A stretch of 64,000 nucleotides of DNA from Paraherbaspirillum soli (GCF_042654985.1 NZ_JBHSMT010000013.1:124001-188000); one strand, 5' to 3'; counted from the stretch's first letter, positions 18,157-26,867 are shown. The notes: generated from the letters alone by a model not told the origin. A program made the numbers and translations.

Positions 18157-18558
18157 TTATTCAACTTCGGCATTGTTCCAATCGGCGTTCTGCAAGACGA
18201 CACGGTAGCCATCAAGGTCTTCGAAAGTGCGTCCTCGAGCATCCCAATACGGGTTGAACGAAGCAACCTGCCTGAACCCGGCCGCCAACATGCTTGCACA
18301 CCTATCCTTCCATTCGGTTGAGTCCGGCAAGTAGAAGACCGTCAGATCTTCGGATGTGGGATTGGGCTCCACCGGATGGGTTCGACAGTGCGTGAACTCG
18401 AAGTGATAACTTGATCCAGCCCTGCCTAGCATGACCCCATCAAATCCTTCGTGACCTTCAAAACTCCCAAGAACGCGAAGACCCAGGCCCTCGCAATACA
18501 TAGAACTGGTTTGCGACAGGTCGCTCACGGGGCGGGCGATTCGAAGGTGACATTTCAT
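18157..18558 (-). CDS. Glyoxalase/bleomycin-resistance (VOC) family protein
   Basis: 133 residues from ATG 18558 (MKCHLRIARPVSD). The VOC-fold pattern is visible: an opening beta strand with RPVSDL, FYCEGLGL-like MYCEGLGLRVLGSF, HFEFTHC in the middle, DLTVFYLPD, and the terminal FEDLDGYRVVLQN that carries the typical glyoxalase C-terminal metal-site strand. Whether it binds metal or a drug is unknown. There is no clear ribosome site, so the start is by homology. Confidence 0.8.
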   Translation of the reverse strand: MKCHLRIARPVSDLSQTSSMYCEGLGLRVLGSFEGHEGFDGVMLGRAGSSYHFEFTHCRTHPVEPNPTSEDLTVFYLPDSTEWKDRCASMLAAGFRQVASFNPYWDARGRTFEDLDGYRVVLQNADWNNAEVE

Positions 18559-18765
18559 AGGAATATGGCGAAGGCGTTGTTTAATGGAGGCTAAGAGTGA
18601 GCTTGACGGGAAATAGCTCCAAGACTGCAGGAATTTTACGCGCGGCTGCAATCGGTCACGAGCGCAGATAAGCAGTCAAAAGATAGCGTGCCCGATGAGC
18701 TGCGACAAAAACTGATCGAGTCTTTATGCGTTGAATGAATCAGTGAATAGCGGCTCAATCAATAC

Positions 18766-18825
18766 TGGCACATGGTACGCAACTTATTTTGGTGCAACGA
18801 AATTTTGGGTTCTCGCGCTGCACCA
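18766..18825 (+). promoter_or_regulatory. Sigma54-like -24/-12 element with NtrC-like half sites
   Basis: TGGCAC at 18766-18771 is followed at the correct spacing by GC (18779-18780), giving the GG-N10-GC core of a sigma54 promoter, though the -12 block is not a perfect TTGCA. Just downstream TGGTGCA (18790-18796) and TGCACCA (18819-18825) resemble halves of NtrC sites. No plus-strand gene follows directly: the next gene (avidin-like) is on the other strand. It may be the relic of a nitrogen-regulated promoter. Confidence 0.25.
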
Positions 18826-18899
18826 GGGAGCATTACACAAAGTTGTTGCTCAAGTGAATTTTTTGCAAGGGGGCTGTATAACAACGCCGTAAGGCGGCA

Positions 18900-19292
18900 T
18901 CAGAGAACGAGAGAGAACAGCATGGTTCCGAGACTACCTACCTCGACAAGTCCCTCGCTGTTGACGAACGAACGGCTTCCTTCGGCCAAAATAGTATTGT
19001 TCGCCAGATAGGCTCCATTCCAGTTATCAACGATATTGTAAGGACGCTTGTCCGGGCGCTGAGCACCGCCGAAGGAAAGATTAAATGGAGCAACGCCGTC
19101 TTTGCCCTGGGCTTTATTGAAAACCCAGCCGTATGTGCCAACGTCCCCTTCCACTACCAATCCGCCGATGGGGCTGTAGTTGGCGCTGTAAACGCCGGTG
19201 ATCACGCCATTCGACGGATTTGCCGAAGAAATTTTCAGTGTGAAATTCTTGTCCGCAGATATATATTTTCCAATTAAAGGTACGTTGCTCAT
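18900..19292 (-). CDS. Avidin-like beta-barrel protein
   Basis: 130 residues, no signal peptide. The order of strands resembles avidin/streptavidin: GKYISADKNFTLKIS, then NGVITGVYSANY, a central GTYGWVFN and a late WNGAYLANNTILAEGSRSF followed by a final LGTMLFSLVL. The W-G-Y and the IL-x-S-x-F rhythm fit the family, but the biotin-contacting tryptophans are not all evident, so biotin binding is uncertain. It could instead be an unrelated small lipocalin-like barrel. It stands alone. Confidence 0.5.
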   Translation of the reverse strand: MSNVPLIGKYISADKNFTLKISSANPSNGVITGVYSANYSPIGGLVVEGDVGTYGWVFNKAQGKDGVAPFNLSFGGAQRPDKRPYNIVDNWNGAYLANNTILAEGSRSFVNSEGLVEVGSLGTMLFSLVL

Positions 19293-19486
19293 TGCAAATT
19301 TCCTTTCATATGGGATTACGGGGCGCAGTCAGGCGCATTTGTTATGCCTCTGCGAAGCGGACAGTAACCTATAAAAATCTGGGCAACATCCCGTCATAGA
19401 TAGCAGGGTTACACATCAGCAAACGCATTCCCTGCTGCCCGGTGTCACCGCCCGAATGGTCTTTTAAATCTCAGTTGGGGTCGAAC

Positions 19487-20377
19487 ATGAACAATGAGAA
19501 ACATCACGCAAAGACTCAGACGCTCGACATCTCGTTTTTCGATGCCGGGCCTGCCGACGGTCCGCCGGTGATCCTGTTACATGGGTGGCCCGATTCGGCA
19601 AGAGCTTGGAAGGACGTCGCCAGCCGGCTGACCGGCGCGGGCTTTCGAACCGTCATCCCTGAGCTTCGCGGCACGGGCGATACCCGCTTTTTGCGAGCAG
19701 ATGCCGTGCGCGACGGATCGGGTGTGGCTCTCGCACAGGACGTCATCGATCTCGCCGATGCGATCGGCCTCGAACGCTTCGACGTCGTCGGCCACGACTG
19801 GGGCGCTCGCGCCGCGTACACACTCGCGGCACTCTATCCGCACCGTGTTCGTCGCATCGCAGCGCTAGCCCTGGCGTTCCAGCCTTACGGAAAGTTCGAG
19901 CTTCCAGCATTTTCCCAAGCCAGAAAATTCTGGTATCAGTGGTTCATGGCGCTCGATGACGGCCCTGCTGCAATCCGCGCCGATGCAAAAGGTTTTGCGC
20001 GGATTCAATGGGACACGTGGTCCCCGCCCGGTTGGTTCGATGACGAGGAGTTCGCGCTGACCGCTTCGGCCTTTGACAATCCCGATTGGGTTCCAATTTC
20101 CCTCAATGGGTATCGGAGACGCTGGCGGAAAGACGAACCATCGGACCCGGCGTATTCGGAGCTCGCAGAACGGCTGCGCACAATTGATCGAATCGCAACG
20201 CCGACGTTGATGGTACAAGGCGCCGCGGATCAATGCGATGAACCGAGCTCATCGGAAAACCTGGAACAGCATTTCACGGCGGGATACAGACGCCTTTTGA
20301 TGCACGGTGTCGGGCATTTTCCGCCGAGGGAAGCAGCGGACGATGTGGCAGATGCGCTGGTTGAGCATCTGCGTTGA
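19487..20377 (+). CDS. Alpha/beta hydrolase (epoxide hydrolase/dehalogenase-like)
   Basis: 296 residues from ATG 19487. The fold markers are LLHGWPDSARAW (oxyanion loop HGWP), the nucleophile elbow VGHDWGA with an aspartate rather than serine, a catalytic acid near LMVQGAADQCDEP and the final histidine in HGVGHFPPRE. An aspartate nucleophile and HGWP point to soluble epoxide hydrolases or haloalkane dehalogenases; the cap domain contains WYQWFMALDDGP, common in epoxide hydrolases. Substrate unknown. A copy of a dispersed repeat begins shortly after its stop. Confidence 0.87.
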   Translation: MNNEKHHAKTQTLDISFFDAGPADGPPVILLHGWPDSARAWKDVASRLTGAGFRTVIPELRGTGDTRFLRADAVRDGSGVALAQDVIDLADAIGLERFDVVGHDWGARAAYTLAALYPHRVRRIAALALAFQPYGKFELPAFSQARKFWYQWFMALDDGPAAIRADAKGFARIQWDTWSPPGWFDDEEFALTASAFDNPDWVPISLNGYRRRWRKDEPSDPAYSELAERLRTIDRIATPTLMVQGAADQCDEPSSSENLEQHFTAGYRRLLMHGVGHFPPREAADDVADALVEHLR

Positions 20378-20403
20378 TCGAGTCGGCTTAGCTCGAATGC
20401 AGC

Positions 20404-20450
20404 CTTTTGCGCGTGACGCAGTTAGGCCGGAAGCGGACACTGAAGACCTC
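20404..20450. repeat. Dispersed repeat B, copy 1
   Basis: This stretch shares the core CTTTTGCGNNTGACGCAGTT followed by a GGCCG-like block and GCGGACA with two other places in the window (24106-24183 and 29305-29380). It lies directly downstream of the alpha/beta hydrolase gene and is non-coding as far as I can see. Confidence 0.5.
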
Positions 20451-20491
20451 GAGACGATCCCGATGTCGGCCCCGTTCAATCGCGGGATTTC

Positions 20492-20911
20492 CTAAGACTT
20501 CGCTTTCTTCGCAGGTTTCGATTTGCCGGAACTGTTGAGAGCAATCGCCTGACGGACGAGCGCCTTGAAGGCCGACTCGTCAACTTCTTCTCCTTCGTGA
20601 ATGTCGATCGCGCGGCGTACATTTCCGTCGAGACTTGAGTTAAAGAGAGGGGCCGGGTCCTTCAGAGACGCGCCCTTGAGGAAGGTAAGCTTCACCTTAT
20701 CCTTGTAGGATTCGCCGGTGCAGATGATACCGTCGTGCGACCAGACCGGAGTGCCCATCCACTTCCATTCCTCGACGACGTCCGGGTCTGCTTCCTTGAT
20801 GAACTGGCGCAGTTTGCCGAGGGTTTCCCCGCGCCAGTCCCCGAGTTCGGTGATTCTTTTAGAGATGAGGTCCGATGCCGGCGAGCTTTGGATTTCGTCC
20901 ATTTTTTTCAT
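20492..20911 (-). CDS. DUF1801-domain protein (YdhG-like)
   Basis: 139 residues. The DUF1801 pattern is visible: RGETLGKLRQFIKEADPDVVEEWKW, then WSHDGIICTGESYKDKVKLTFLKGASL and a lysine-rich tail (SSGKSKPAKKAKS). Members are small soluble proteins of unknown function. It sits near the SRPBCC/ArsR pair on the same strand with 117 bases between; in many genomes DUF1801 and AHSA1 proteins are neighbours, so a loose functional group is plausible. Confidence 0.85.
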   Translation of the reverse strand: MKKMDEIQSSPASDLISKRITELGDWRGETLGKLRQFIKEADPDVVEEWKWMGTPVWSHDGIICTGESYKDKVKLTFLKGASLKDPAPLFNSSLDGNVRRAIDIHEGEEVDESAFKALVRQAIALNSSGKSKPAKKAKS

Positions 20912-21028
20912 GTTCTCGTCCTGGAAGTTACAGATATATTTTGTTGCAAGTGATGGTGACCGCTTCTTTCTATTTTTCTACCGGAGCGATTGTGCGTTGC
21001 CCGAACCACATGCGGCGGAAAACGCGGC

Positions 21029-21436
21029 TCACGAAAGGCCTCCCGCCACGCGTTCGAGCGCTGCGAAGAATTTCTGCCACCCGTACTTGGCGCCCTCGTA
21101 GGCCTGCTGCTGATCCGGCCGGAAGCCCGACTGCTCCATGCGCAGATGGGTTCCCGTGTTCGTCGGGGTAAGAGTCCAGGTGACGACACTCTTGAGACCC
21201 AGGGCTTCCCATTTGTAAGACAGCGCTTTGTTCGGCTCAATCGCAAGGACCTGACACTCAACCACGCCCCAGTCCGCACGAAGATCGAAACGATGACCCA
21301 CGACAGGTTTGAAGTCGTTCTCCATCAGCCATTCTTCAATGAGAGGACTCTGCGTGAGCGCCCGCCAGACTTTTTCGAGAGAATGTGGCATTTCCCTCTC
21401 TACAATCAGCGTTTTAGTGTCGTTGGTTTGCATCAT
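21029..21436 (-). CDS. SRPBCC (AHSA1-type) ligand-binding protein
   Basis: 135 residues. The START-like SRPBCC fold shows as TLIVEREMPHSLEKVWRALTQSPLIEEWLM at the N-terminus, then VGHRFDLRADWG and the C-terminal HLRMEQSGFRPDQQQAYEGAKYGW with a final amphipathic helix. This type holds hydrophobic ligands in a deep cavity. Its ATG overlaps the stop of the upstream ArsR gene by 4 bases, a classic two-gene arrangement in which the ArsR repressor controls the SRPBCC protein. Confidence 0.88.
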   Translation of the reverse strand: MMQTNDTKTLIVEREMPHSLEKVWRALTQSPLIEEWLMENDFKPVVGHRFDLRADWGVVECQVLAIEPNKALSYKWEALGLKSVVTWTLTPTNTGTHLRMEQSGFRPDQQQAYEGAKYGWQKFFAALERVAGGLS

Positions 21437-21756
21437 TGATCCATCCTTTTCAATAGGGTTTCCAAGCGGTCAAATCGGCTGTTCCAGAAGGTCGCATAAA
21501 AATTAATCCAGTCAATCAGCGGTGCCAGCGCTTTCGGCTCGGCGCTGTAATACGTCTCACGTCCGTCGCGCCGGCCTCGCACCAGGCCAACTAGCTTGAG
21601 CGCACCGAGATGCTTCGAAATGGCGGGTTGCGACACCCCCGACGGAACAGTTAAGGCATGCACCGTCATTTCACCGTCCCTGCTCAAGCGCTCGAAAATT
21701 GCGCGCCGGGTTGGATCAGACAAGATTTTTAGAACAGCGGTCGGTTCTGCGTGCAT
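21433..21756 (-). CDS. ArsR-family transcriptional regulator
   Basis: 107 residues. A winged-helix domain with AVLKILSDPTRRAIFERLS, then VSQPAISKHLGALKLVGLVRGRRDGRETYYS is diagnostic. It lacks the CVC metal site of ArsR/SmtB sensors, so it belongs to the non-metal SdpR-like branch that pairs with SRPBCC proteins. It is translationally coupled to the SRPBCC gene and probably autoregulates the pair. Confidence 0.9.
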   Translation of the reverse strand: MHAEPTAVLKILSDPTRRAIFERLSRDGEMTVHALTVPSGVSQPAISKHLGALKLVGLVRGRRDGRETYYSAEPKALAPLIDWINFYATFWNSRFDRLETLLKRMDQ

Positions 21757-21938
21757 TGCGAATCATTGCCTATGTTAACTTCGTTTCAATTTCAGTGAAT
21801 TTGCTACCTCACATGTGTCAATCATAACCAAGTAGTTATGAATGTCAAGGAACGCGTCTTGGACGAGTTTTTAAACACAATCCGCTGAGATCCAACCCTT
21901 CGCGTCGGCGCACCTCGGGCGGGTAGCCTCACGCTTGA

Positions 21939-22928
21939 TCACACCGTCACGACGATTTTGCCGAGTTGCTCATTCGATTCCAGAAAGCGATGTGCCTCGA
22001 CGATCTGGTCGAACGGGAAGGTTTTGGCGATGACTGGCTGCAGCGCCCCCGACCTCAGCCCGTCGAGGATGAAGGTCTTGGCGGCTTCCAACCTGGCCGG
22101 ATCGCTGACGATCTCGTGGACGAGGTAACCGCGCAGCGTCAGTGTCTTGCTCAGCACGGCGAACAGCGGGAAAGGCGTCGGCTCCGGGCTCAAGCCGCCA
22201 TATTCGATCAGAATGCCGCCACGAGACATCGCGGCCGTTAGCGGCTCGAATATGGGACCGCCGATTGGGTCCAACACGACTCTTACGCCCTCCTGCCCGG
22301 CGATTTCCTTCAACCGGCCCGCCAGGTCTTCCTCCGCTGAAGCAATGACATGGGCGGCGCCCAACTCAAGCAAGGCCTGCTTCTTGGCAGAGGTCCGCGT
22401 GACGGCGATCGGCGTCGCGCCAACCATGTTGGCAATCTGGATCGCGGCAAGACCGACACTGCTCGATGCCGCAGTCACGACAACATAATCCGCCTTGGTG
22501 AGCTTGGCAATGTCGATCAGCGCACCGTAAGCGGTGAGGTATTGCATCCAAACGGCTGCGGCCGCTTCCCAACTAAGCGATGGCGGGTGCTTGACAACCA
22601 GCTCGGCAGGAAACGTTGCAAGCTCGCCATGGGCCGGCCAACGCACCATAGACAACGGCGGCACGACGCTGACGGCATCGCCTGGCGCGAAACCCGCCAC
22701 GCCTGCACCGACCAATTCGACGACGCCCGCAGCCTCGAGTCCAAGGCCGGAAGGAAACGTCGCCGTCTCGATGTAGGAGCCCGCGCGTAACAACGCCTCG
22801 GCCCGGTTAAGGCCCAAGGCCTTGACGCGGATCCGGATCTCGCCCTGAGCGGGCCGTGGAACCTCGATGTCCTCGATGCGCAAAACCTCCGGACCACCAT
22901 GCTGATGAAAGCGAATCATTCGTGCCAT
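21939..22928 (-). CDS. Zinc-independent quinone oxidoreductase/MDR-family dehydrogenase
   Basis: 329 residues of the medium-chain dehydrogenase/reductase superfamily. The GroES-like domain opens MARMIRFHQHGGPEVLRIEDIEVP, the typical start of NADPH:quinone reductases, with LNRAEALLRAGSY. The Rossmann part has VVTAASSSVGLAAIQIANMVGA (GxGxxG variant ASSSVG) and DPIGGPIFE. The catalytic and structural zinc cysteines are absent. It reduces quinones or enones with NADPH. It is divergent from a LysR gene, its likely regulator. Confidence 0.9.
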   Translation of the reverse strand: MARMIRFHQHGGPEVLRIEDIEVPRPAQGEIRIRVKALGLNRAEALLRAGSYIETATFPSGLGLEAAGVVELVGAGVAGFAPGDAVSVVPPLSMVRWPAHGELATFPAELVVKHPPSLSWEAAAAVWMQYLTAYGALIDIAKLTKADYVVVTAASSSVGLAAIQIANMVGATPIAVTRTSAKKQALLELGAAHVIASAEEDLAGRLKEIAGQEGVRVVLDPIGGPIFEPLTAAMSRGGILIEYGGLSPEPTPFPLFAVLSKTLTLRGYLVHEIVSDPARLEAAKTFILDGLRSGALQPVIAKTFPFDQIVEAHRFLESNEQLGKIVVTV

Positions 22929-23032
22929 GTTTTCTCAACTCCAAATTAATTGAACTGAATGTACTATAGCGCCACACAAAAATCGGATAAATGGCTTAAC
23001 AATTAGAACAATCAAAACCAGGAGTTTTCAAT

Positions 23033-23932
23033 ATGGATCGCCTTACAAGCATGGCCGTGTTCATCAAAGCCGTCGACCTGGGTTCGTTCGCAGCCGCCGC
23101 GGACGCGCTCGATCTATCCGGACCGATGGTCGGCAAGCATGTCCGATTTCTTGAAGAGCGTCTGGGGGTGCGTCTCATCACTCGCACCACACGTCGCCAG
23201 AGCCTGACGGAGTTCGGGCGCACCTACTATGAACGCTGCCTGGCAGTACTCGCTGAAGCGGATGCCGCGGACGCACTCGCAGCCGATCAACTGTCCGAAC
23301 CGCGCGGAAAGCTGCGTGTCACCATGCCCGTTCATTTTGGCCGGCGTTGTGTTGCGCCGGTCTTGCTGGAGTTGGCGCAGCGTTATCCGGCGCTGGAACT
23401 TGACCTGTCGTTTAACGACCGCTTCACCGACCTTGCAGAGGACGACTACGATCTTGCGATTCGGACCGGCAGCTTGGAGGACAAAGCCGGGGTGATAGCG
23501 CGTCGCATCGCGCGCCAGAGCATGATCGTCTGCGCGTCGCCGTCCTATCTCGATAGGCGCGGCCAGCCGCGGCAGATAGAGGATCTCAGCCGGCACGACG
23601 CCATCATATACAGGCGATCGGGCAGCATTCGCCCGTGGCTGTTTCCTCGCGATGACCAGCCTCCGGCGGAGGTCAGGCCTGCAAACAGGTTGCGGCTCGA
23701 CGACCTCGATGCAATTGCCGACGCTGCGGCCGCCGGAATGGGACTCGCCTGGCTTCCATACTGGCTCGTTCATGAACGCATTCAAGCTGGCAGCCTGGTC
23801 CAGCTACTGCCGAATCAGCCGGCATTTCTTTACGATGCCTATGCGCTATGGTTGAAGACGCCGCACTTGCCGCTGAAGGTCCGTCTCGCTATCGATGCAT
23901 TGGCGGCTGCATTGCCCAAGCTCATGACCTGA
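23033..23932 (+). CDS. LysR-family transcriptional regulator
   Basis: 299 residues. The DNA-binding helix reads GSFAAAADALDLSGPMVGKHVRFLEERLGVRLITRTTRR, followed by the effector domain (PVHFGRRCVAPVLLELAQRYPALELDLSFND). It is divergent from the quinone reductase with about 104 bases between starts, the usual layout for a LysR regulator and its target. The helix-turn-helix is of the CrgA-like branch. Confidence 0.9.
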   Translation: MDRLTSMAVFIKAVDLGSFAAAADALDLSGPMVGKHVRFLEERLGVRLITRTTRRQSLTEFGRTYYERCLAVLAEADAADALAADQLSEPRGKLRVTMPVHFGRRCVAPVLLELAQRYPALELDLSFNDRFTDLAEDDYDLAIRTGSLEDKAGVIARRIARQSMIVCASPSYLDRRGQPRQIEDLSRHDAIIYRRSGSIRPWLFPRDDQPPAEVRPANRLRLDDLDAIADAAAAGMGLAWLPYWLVHERIQAGSLVQLLPNQPAFLYDAYALWLKTPHLPLKVRLAIDALAAALPKLMT

Positions 23933-24019
23933 GCGACGTTACATCGAGCAGAAGAGTGGCCGTTCCAATATCAAAGGCAGGCTGCTCGTCCTCGTCCAAT
24001 ATAGCTCCAACCCTGTCCG

Positions 24020-24080
24020 AAAATCGTCGCCCGATCAGGCACAACCACGTTGACAAACGCCGCCCTGCCCCTAGACTGAA
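24020..24080 (+). promoter_or_regulatory. Dispersed promoter-like block A, copy 1
   Basis: TTGACA at 24050-24055 and TAGACT at 24072-24077 are 16 bases apart, a near-ideal sigma70 promoter. About 60 bases around it match 35503-35563 closely: CAGGCACAAC upstream, and the spacer AACGCCGCCC is identical. It points toward the AmiC-like gene 225 bases away. Confidence 0.55.
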
Positions 24081-24105
24081 CTCGTTGTTTTGCAAAAAAC
24101 ATCAC

Positions 24106-24183
24106 GCTGTTCGAGCAGTCCACTAGATTTAAACACGACCTTTTGCGAATGACGCAGTTCGGCCGATACCGGACATTCGAATC
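24106..24183. repeat. Dispersed repeat B, copy 2
   Basis: Matches 29305-29380 over about 65 bases, through GCTGTTC, ACTAG, TTTAAAC and TTTTGCGANTGACGCAGTTC, and matches 20404-20450 in its second half. It begins about 25 bases after promoter-like block A, so the two may be parts of one composite element. Confidence 0.55.
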
Positions 24184-24304
24184 CGCAGAGGCTAGCGCGA
24201 GAACTCTCAGAGATGGCATGTCGCGTCAAGACACATGTGCGAGCTCCCCCCTTCAAAAGCCAGCGCCTATTCACCAACAACCAGTTTTGAGAGGAGAGAA
24301 CGCA

Positions 24305-25435
24305 ATGAAAGAATCAAAAACTTCAGTTAATCCATCCATCAAGGTGGGAGTAATCACGGACCAGACAGGCGCACTTTCATTCATGGGTATCGCCAATGCA
24401 AACGTGGCCAGGATGGTGATCAATGACATCAATGCAAAGGGCGGCTTGTTGGGGCGTCAGATAGATCTGTACCTTGAAGACAGTGCGACCACAGATAGTG
24501 TCGCGCAAGCCAAAGCTGCCAAGCTCGTCCAGCAAGATCAGGTCGATGTGATCTTCGGCGGCATTTATAGCTCCACGCGGCAGGCTATCAAGGGCCCTGC
24601 GGTAATCAACGGCAAGAAGCTTTACATATACCCGGAGCAATACGAAGGACAGGAATGCGATCCGCTCATTTTCTGTACCGGCCCGGTTCCAGCGCAGCAG
24701 GTTGATCCTCTCATTCCCTGGCTGATGCAACAACCCGGGGCGAAGAAATTCTACTTGCCGTCAGCCGACTATATCTGGCCACAAACGATGAACAAAAAGG
24801 TCCGCCAAATTGTCATGGCTAACGGTGGCACGATAGTCGGAGAGGAGTACTTTCCCCTTGATCACGCCGACTATGGCCAGACCATTGACAAGATCACGTC
24901 CAGTGGCGCCGAGGTGGTATTTATCACGATCGTTCCCCCCGGGCTCACGCCATTTCTCGAGCAGCTTTACAACTCTGGCTTCACGAAGCGAGGTGGGCAC
25001 ATGGTCTGCACGTACTTCGACGAGAACTTCCTGAACTTGGTGCCAGGCGCACACGTGGAGGGTCTGTACAGTTGTCTCGACTACTACCAGAACGTCAGCG
25101 ATCCATTCAGTAAGGATCTGATCAATCAATACGACATGCTCTATCCGGGCAATGCCAAGTTCACTGCCGGCAGTGCGTGTTCAGGCATGTACCGAGGCTT
25201 GAGGCTCTGGGAGGCTGCGGTGAAGGAGGCAGGCTCGCTAAATCAAGAAGATGTCATCAAGGCACTGGACCATGCAAAGATCACCGAGGGTCCGGGCGGT
25301 GCAGCTGAAATGGTGCCCGGCCAGCATCACGTTCGGATGAACATGTACATTGCCCAGTTGAAGAGCGGACATTTTCAGATTATCAAGAGCCTGGGGATCA
25401 TTGATCCAAAGGAGTGCATGCAAGACATAAAATAA
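24305..25435 (+). CDS. AmiC/urea-amide-type substrate-binding protein without signal peptide
   Basis: 376 residues from ATG 24305 with AGGAGAG upstream. The N-terminus goes straight into the binding-protein fold (IKVGVITDQTGALSFMGIAN), so unlike FmdD or UrtA there is no export signal. Family blocks include DINAKGGLLGRQIDLYLEDSA, IFGGIYSSTRQAI, YPEQYEGQEC and a C-terminal PGGAAEMVPGQHHVRMNMYIA. The absence of a signal peptide resembles AmiC, the cytoplasmic amide sensor of amidase operons. No permease, ATPase or amidase follows. A cytosolic sensor of short amides or urea is therefore more likely than a transporter subunit. Confidence 0.85.
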   Translation: MKESKTSVNPSIKVGVITDQTGALSFMGIANANVARMVINDINAKGGLLGRQIDLYLEDSATTDSVAQAKAAKLVQQDQVDVIFGGIYSSTRQAIKGPAVINGKKLYIYPEQYEGQECDPLIFCTGPVPAQQVDPLIPWLMQQPGAKKFYLPSADYIWPQTMNKKVRQIVMANGGTIVGEEYFPLDHADYGQTIDKITSSGAEVVFITIVPPGLTPFLEQLYNSGFTKRGGHMVCTYFDENFLNLVPGAHVEGLYSCLDYYQNVSDPFSKDLINQYDMLYPGNAKFTAGSACSGMYRGLRLWEAAVKEAGSLNQEDVIKALDHAKITEGPGGAAEMVPGQHHVRMNMYIAQLKSGHFQIIKSLGIIDPKECMQDIK

Positions 25436-25670
25436 GCAATCCGCGCCGATGCTTTCTTGGTGGGCTTGAACGCCTCGAACATGGACTGAAAGGAATCTCG
25501 GGTTGAGAGGCGCAGCAGCTATCAACTGATTGCGGCGGAAGGCGTTGCTCGAGGCCGCTGAACGCAAACGTTGAGCGGCCTCTTCAGAACGCCTCCAACA
25601 ACCGTGGCAAGCACCGCCGGGTGCGGCGTGCTAACCAAACCCGACAGCAGGTTTTGAGAGGCGACCCTGC

Positions 25671-26336
25671 TTACTCCCGGACGTAGACCATTCCCTCGTC
25701 CATCTCCAATCGCCCGTCCCGCACCTTCAACTCCATATGCTCGAAAGCCTGAGGCAGGATCTGGGTGACATCGTCCAGCGCAAATGACGCGATCCGGGCA
25801 GCGGCACGCTCCGCCGGAATCGCAAACCACTGCCAATCGCCGCTGCGCCGCAAGCCGGCCCGGGCCCACGTCTCATCGGCGGGCATGCTGACCTCCGCAT
25901 CCCCATTGCGATCGGTCTTCGCCGTTACGGTCTTGCCGGACTTGCTTTCGAACTTTACCTCCATGCCGACTGCCGGTCCGACATTCGGCACGCCGACAAT
26001 CGCCACCCAACTGCCCGCATCCGCCGGCTTGACGATCCGCAGCTCGTCCTCGCGGAACAAGCGGAACACCGGCTCCTTGTCCGGAGGCACGGCCACCAGC
26101 GCGACCTCCCCCTTGTCCAGACTCCAGCGTCCCTGCGCAAAGCGATCCTCCGCGCCATAACTCATCGTCCACTGGAACCGGCCATCATTCTTTAACAACA
26201 GCTCGGAACCGAGTTCAGTCTTCCCTTGCAGATAATAGTGGCCGACCAGGGCTTGCTTGGCCGCATCGTCGCTGGGAGCGGCAAATGCTGGATTTATCAG
26301 GCCGGCGAAGGCCAGTAGTGCGAGCAGGGTTTTCAT
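25671..26336 (-). CDS. Exported hypothetical protein
   Basis: 221 residues from ATG 26336. Residues 1-19 (MKTLLALLAFAGLINPAFA) are a clean signal peptide. The first half (VGHYYLQGKTELGSELLLKNDGRFQWTMSYGAEDRFAQGRW) looks like a small beta-barrel sensing or lipocalin-like region common in exported proteins of unknown role; the second half has a DRNGDAEVSMP segment. No catalytic motif recognised. It is downstream of the RidA gene on the same strand, 133 bases away. Confidence 0.7.
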   Translation of the reverse strand: MKTLLALLAFAGLINPAFAAPSDDAAKQALVGHYYLQGKTELGSELLLKNDGRFQWTMSYGAEDRFAQGRWSLDKGEVALVAVPPDKEPVFRLFREDELRIVKPADAGSWVAIVGVPNVGPAVGMEVKFESKSGKTVTAKTDRNGDAEVSMPADETWARAGLRRSGDWQWFAIPAERAAARIASFALDDVTQILPQAFEHMELKVRDGRLEMDEGMVYVRE

Positions 26337-26468
26337 ATATTCGGAAGGAAAAAAAACAATAGCATACGGCAAGCCGGGATCGCCCGACACTCAGCCCGTC
26401 GCGACCGCCTCGAAACGGCCAGGAATAGCTGGCGATGATTTTGTGATGTGAAGACCGTCGCTAAAAAA

Positions 26469-26867
26469 CTATGGGATGGCGGGATGCGTGGCGACAGCTT
26501 CGATTTCCAGTTCCAGACCGTAGTGCAAAGCCGGTACGGGGACAACAGTCCTGGCTGGACGGTGTTCGCCGAGCCAGGCCGCGTAGAGCTGGTCAAAGTG
26601 TGGCCAATGTTCGATATCGAGCAGGTAGACGCGAACCTGGACCAGACTCTCCCGGGTGCAGCCGCAGGCGCTTAACACCCGATCCAGATTGTCGAAGACC
26701 TGGCTGACCTGGACATCGAATGGTTCACCAGTGAGCTTGATACCCTGCGGGGTGATCGGAAGTTGCCCCGACAGGAAAACCAGATCGCCGACGCAAGCGG
26801 CGTGACTGTAATGCCCGGCCGGCTTGTTCAACAACTTGCCGGCGCCGACCATGCTCACGCCAGACAT
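26469..26867 (-). CDS. RidA-family protein
   Basis: 132 residues. The fold markers GDLVFLSGQLPITPQG, VFDNLDRVLSACGCTRESLVQVRVYL and ARTVVPVPALHYGLELEIEAVA are complete; the Arg in RTVVPVP is the position that anchors the substrate carboxylate in RidA, so imine/enamine deaminase activity is plausible. Its ATG overlaps the dehydratase stop by one base (TGATG). By family it clears the 2-aminoacrylate or related enamine released by PLP dehydratases, which is exactly the upstream enzyme. Confidence 0.9.
   Translation of the reverse strand: MSGVSMVGAGKLLNKPAGHYSHAACVGDLVFLSGQLPITPQGIKLTGEPFDVQVSQVFDNLDRVLSACGCTRESLVQVRVYLLDIEHWPHFDQLYAAWLGEHRPARTVVPVPALHYGLELEIEAVATHPAIP

Larger units (their letters stand above)
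23933..24304. other. Spacer carrying repeats A and B
   Basis: These 372 bases contain no gene, but two dispersed repeats listed separately: promoter-like block A (24020-24080) and repeat B (24106-24183). The AGGAGAG ribosome site of the AmiC-like gene ends it. Confidence 0.5.
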
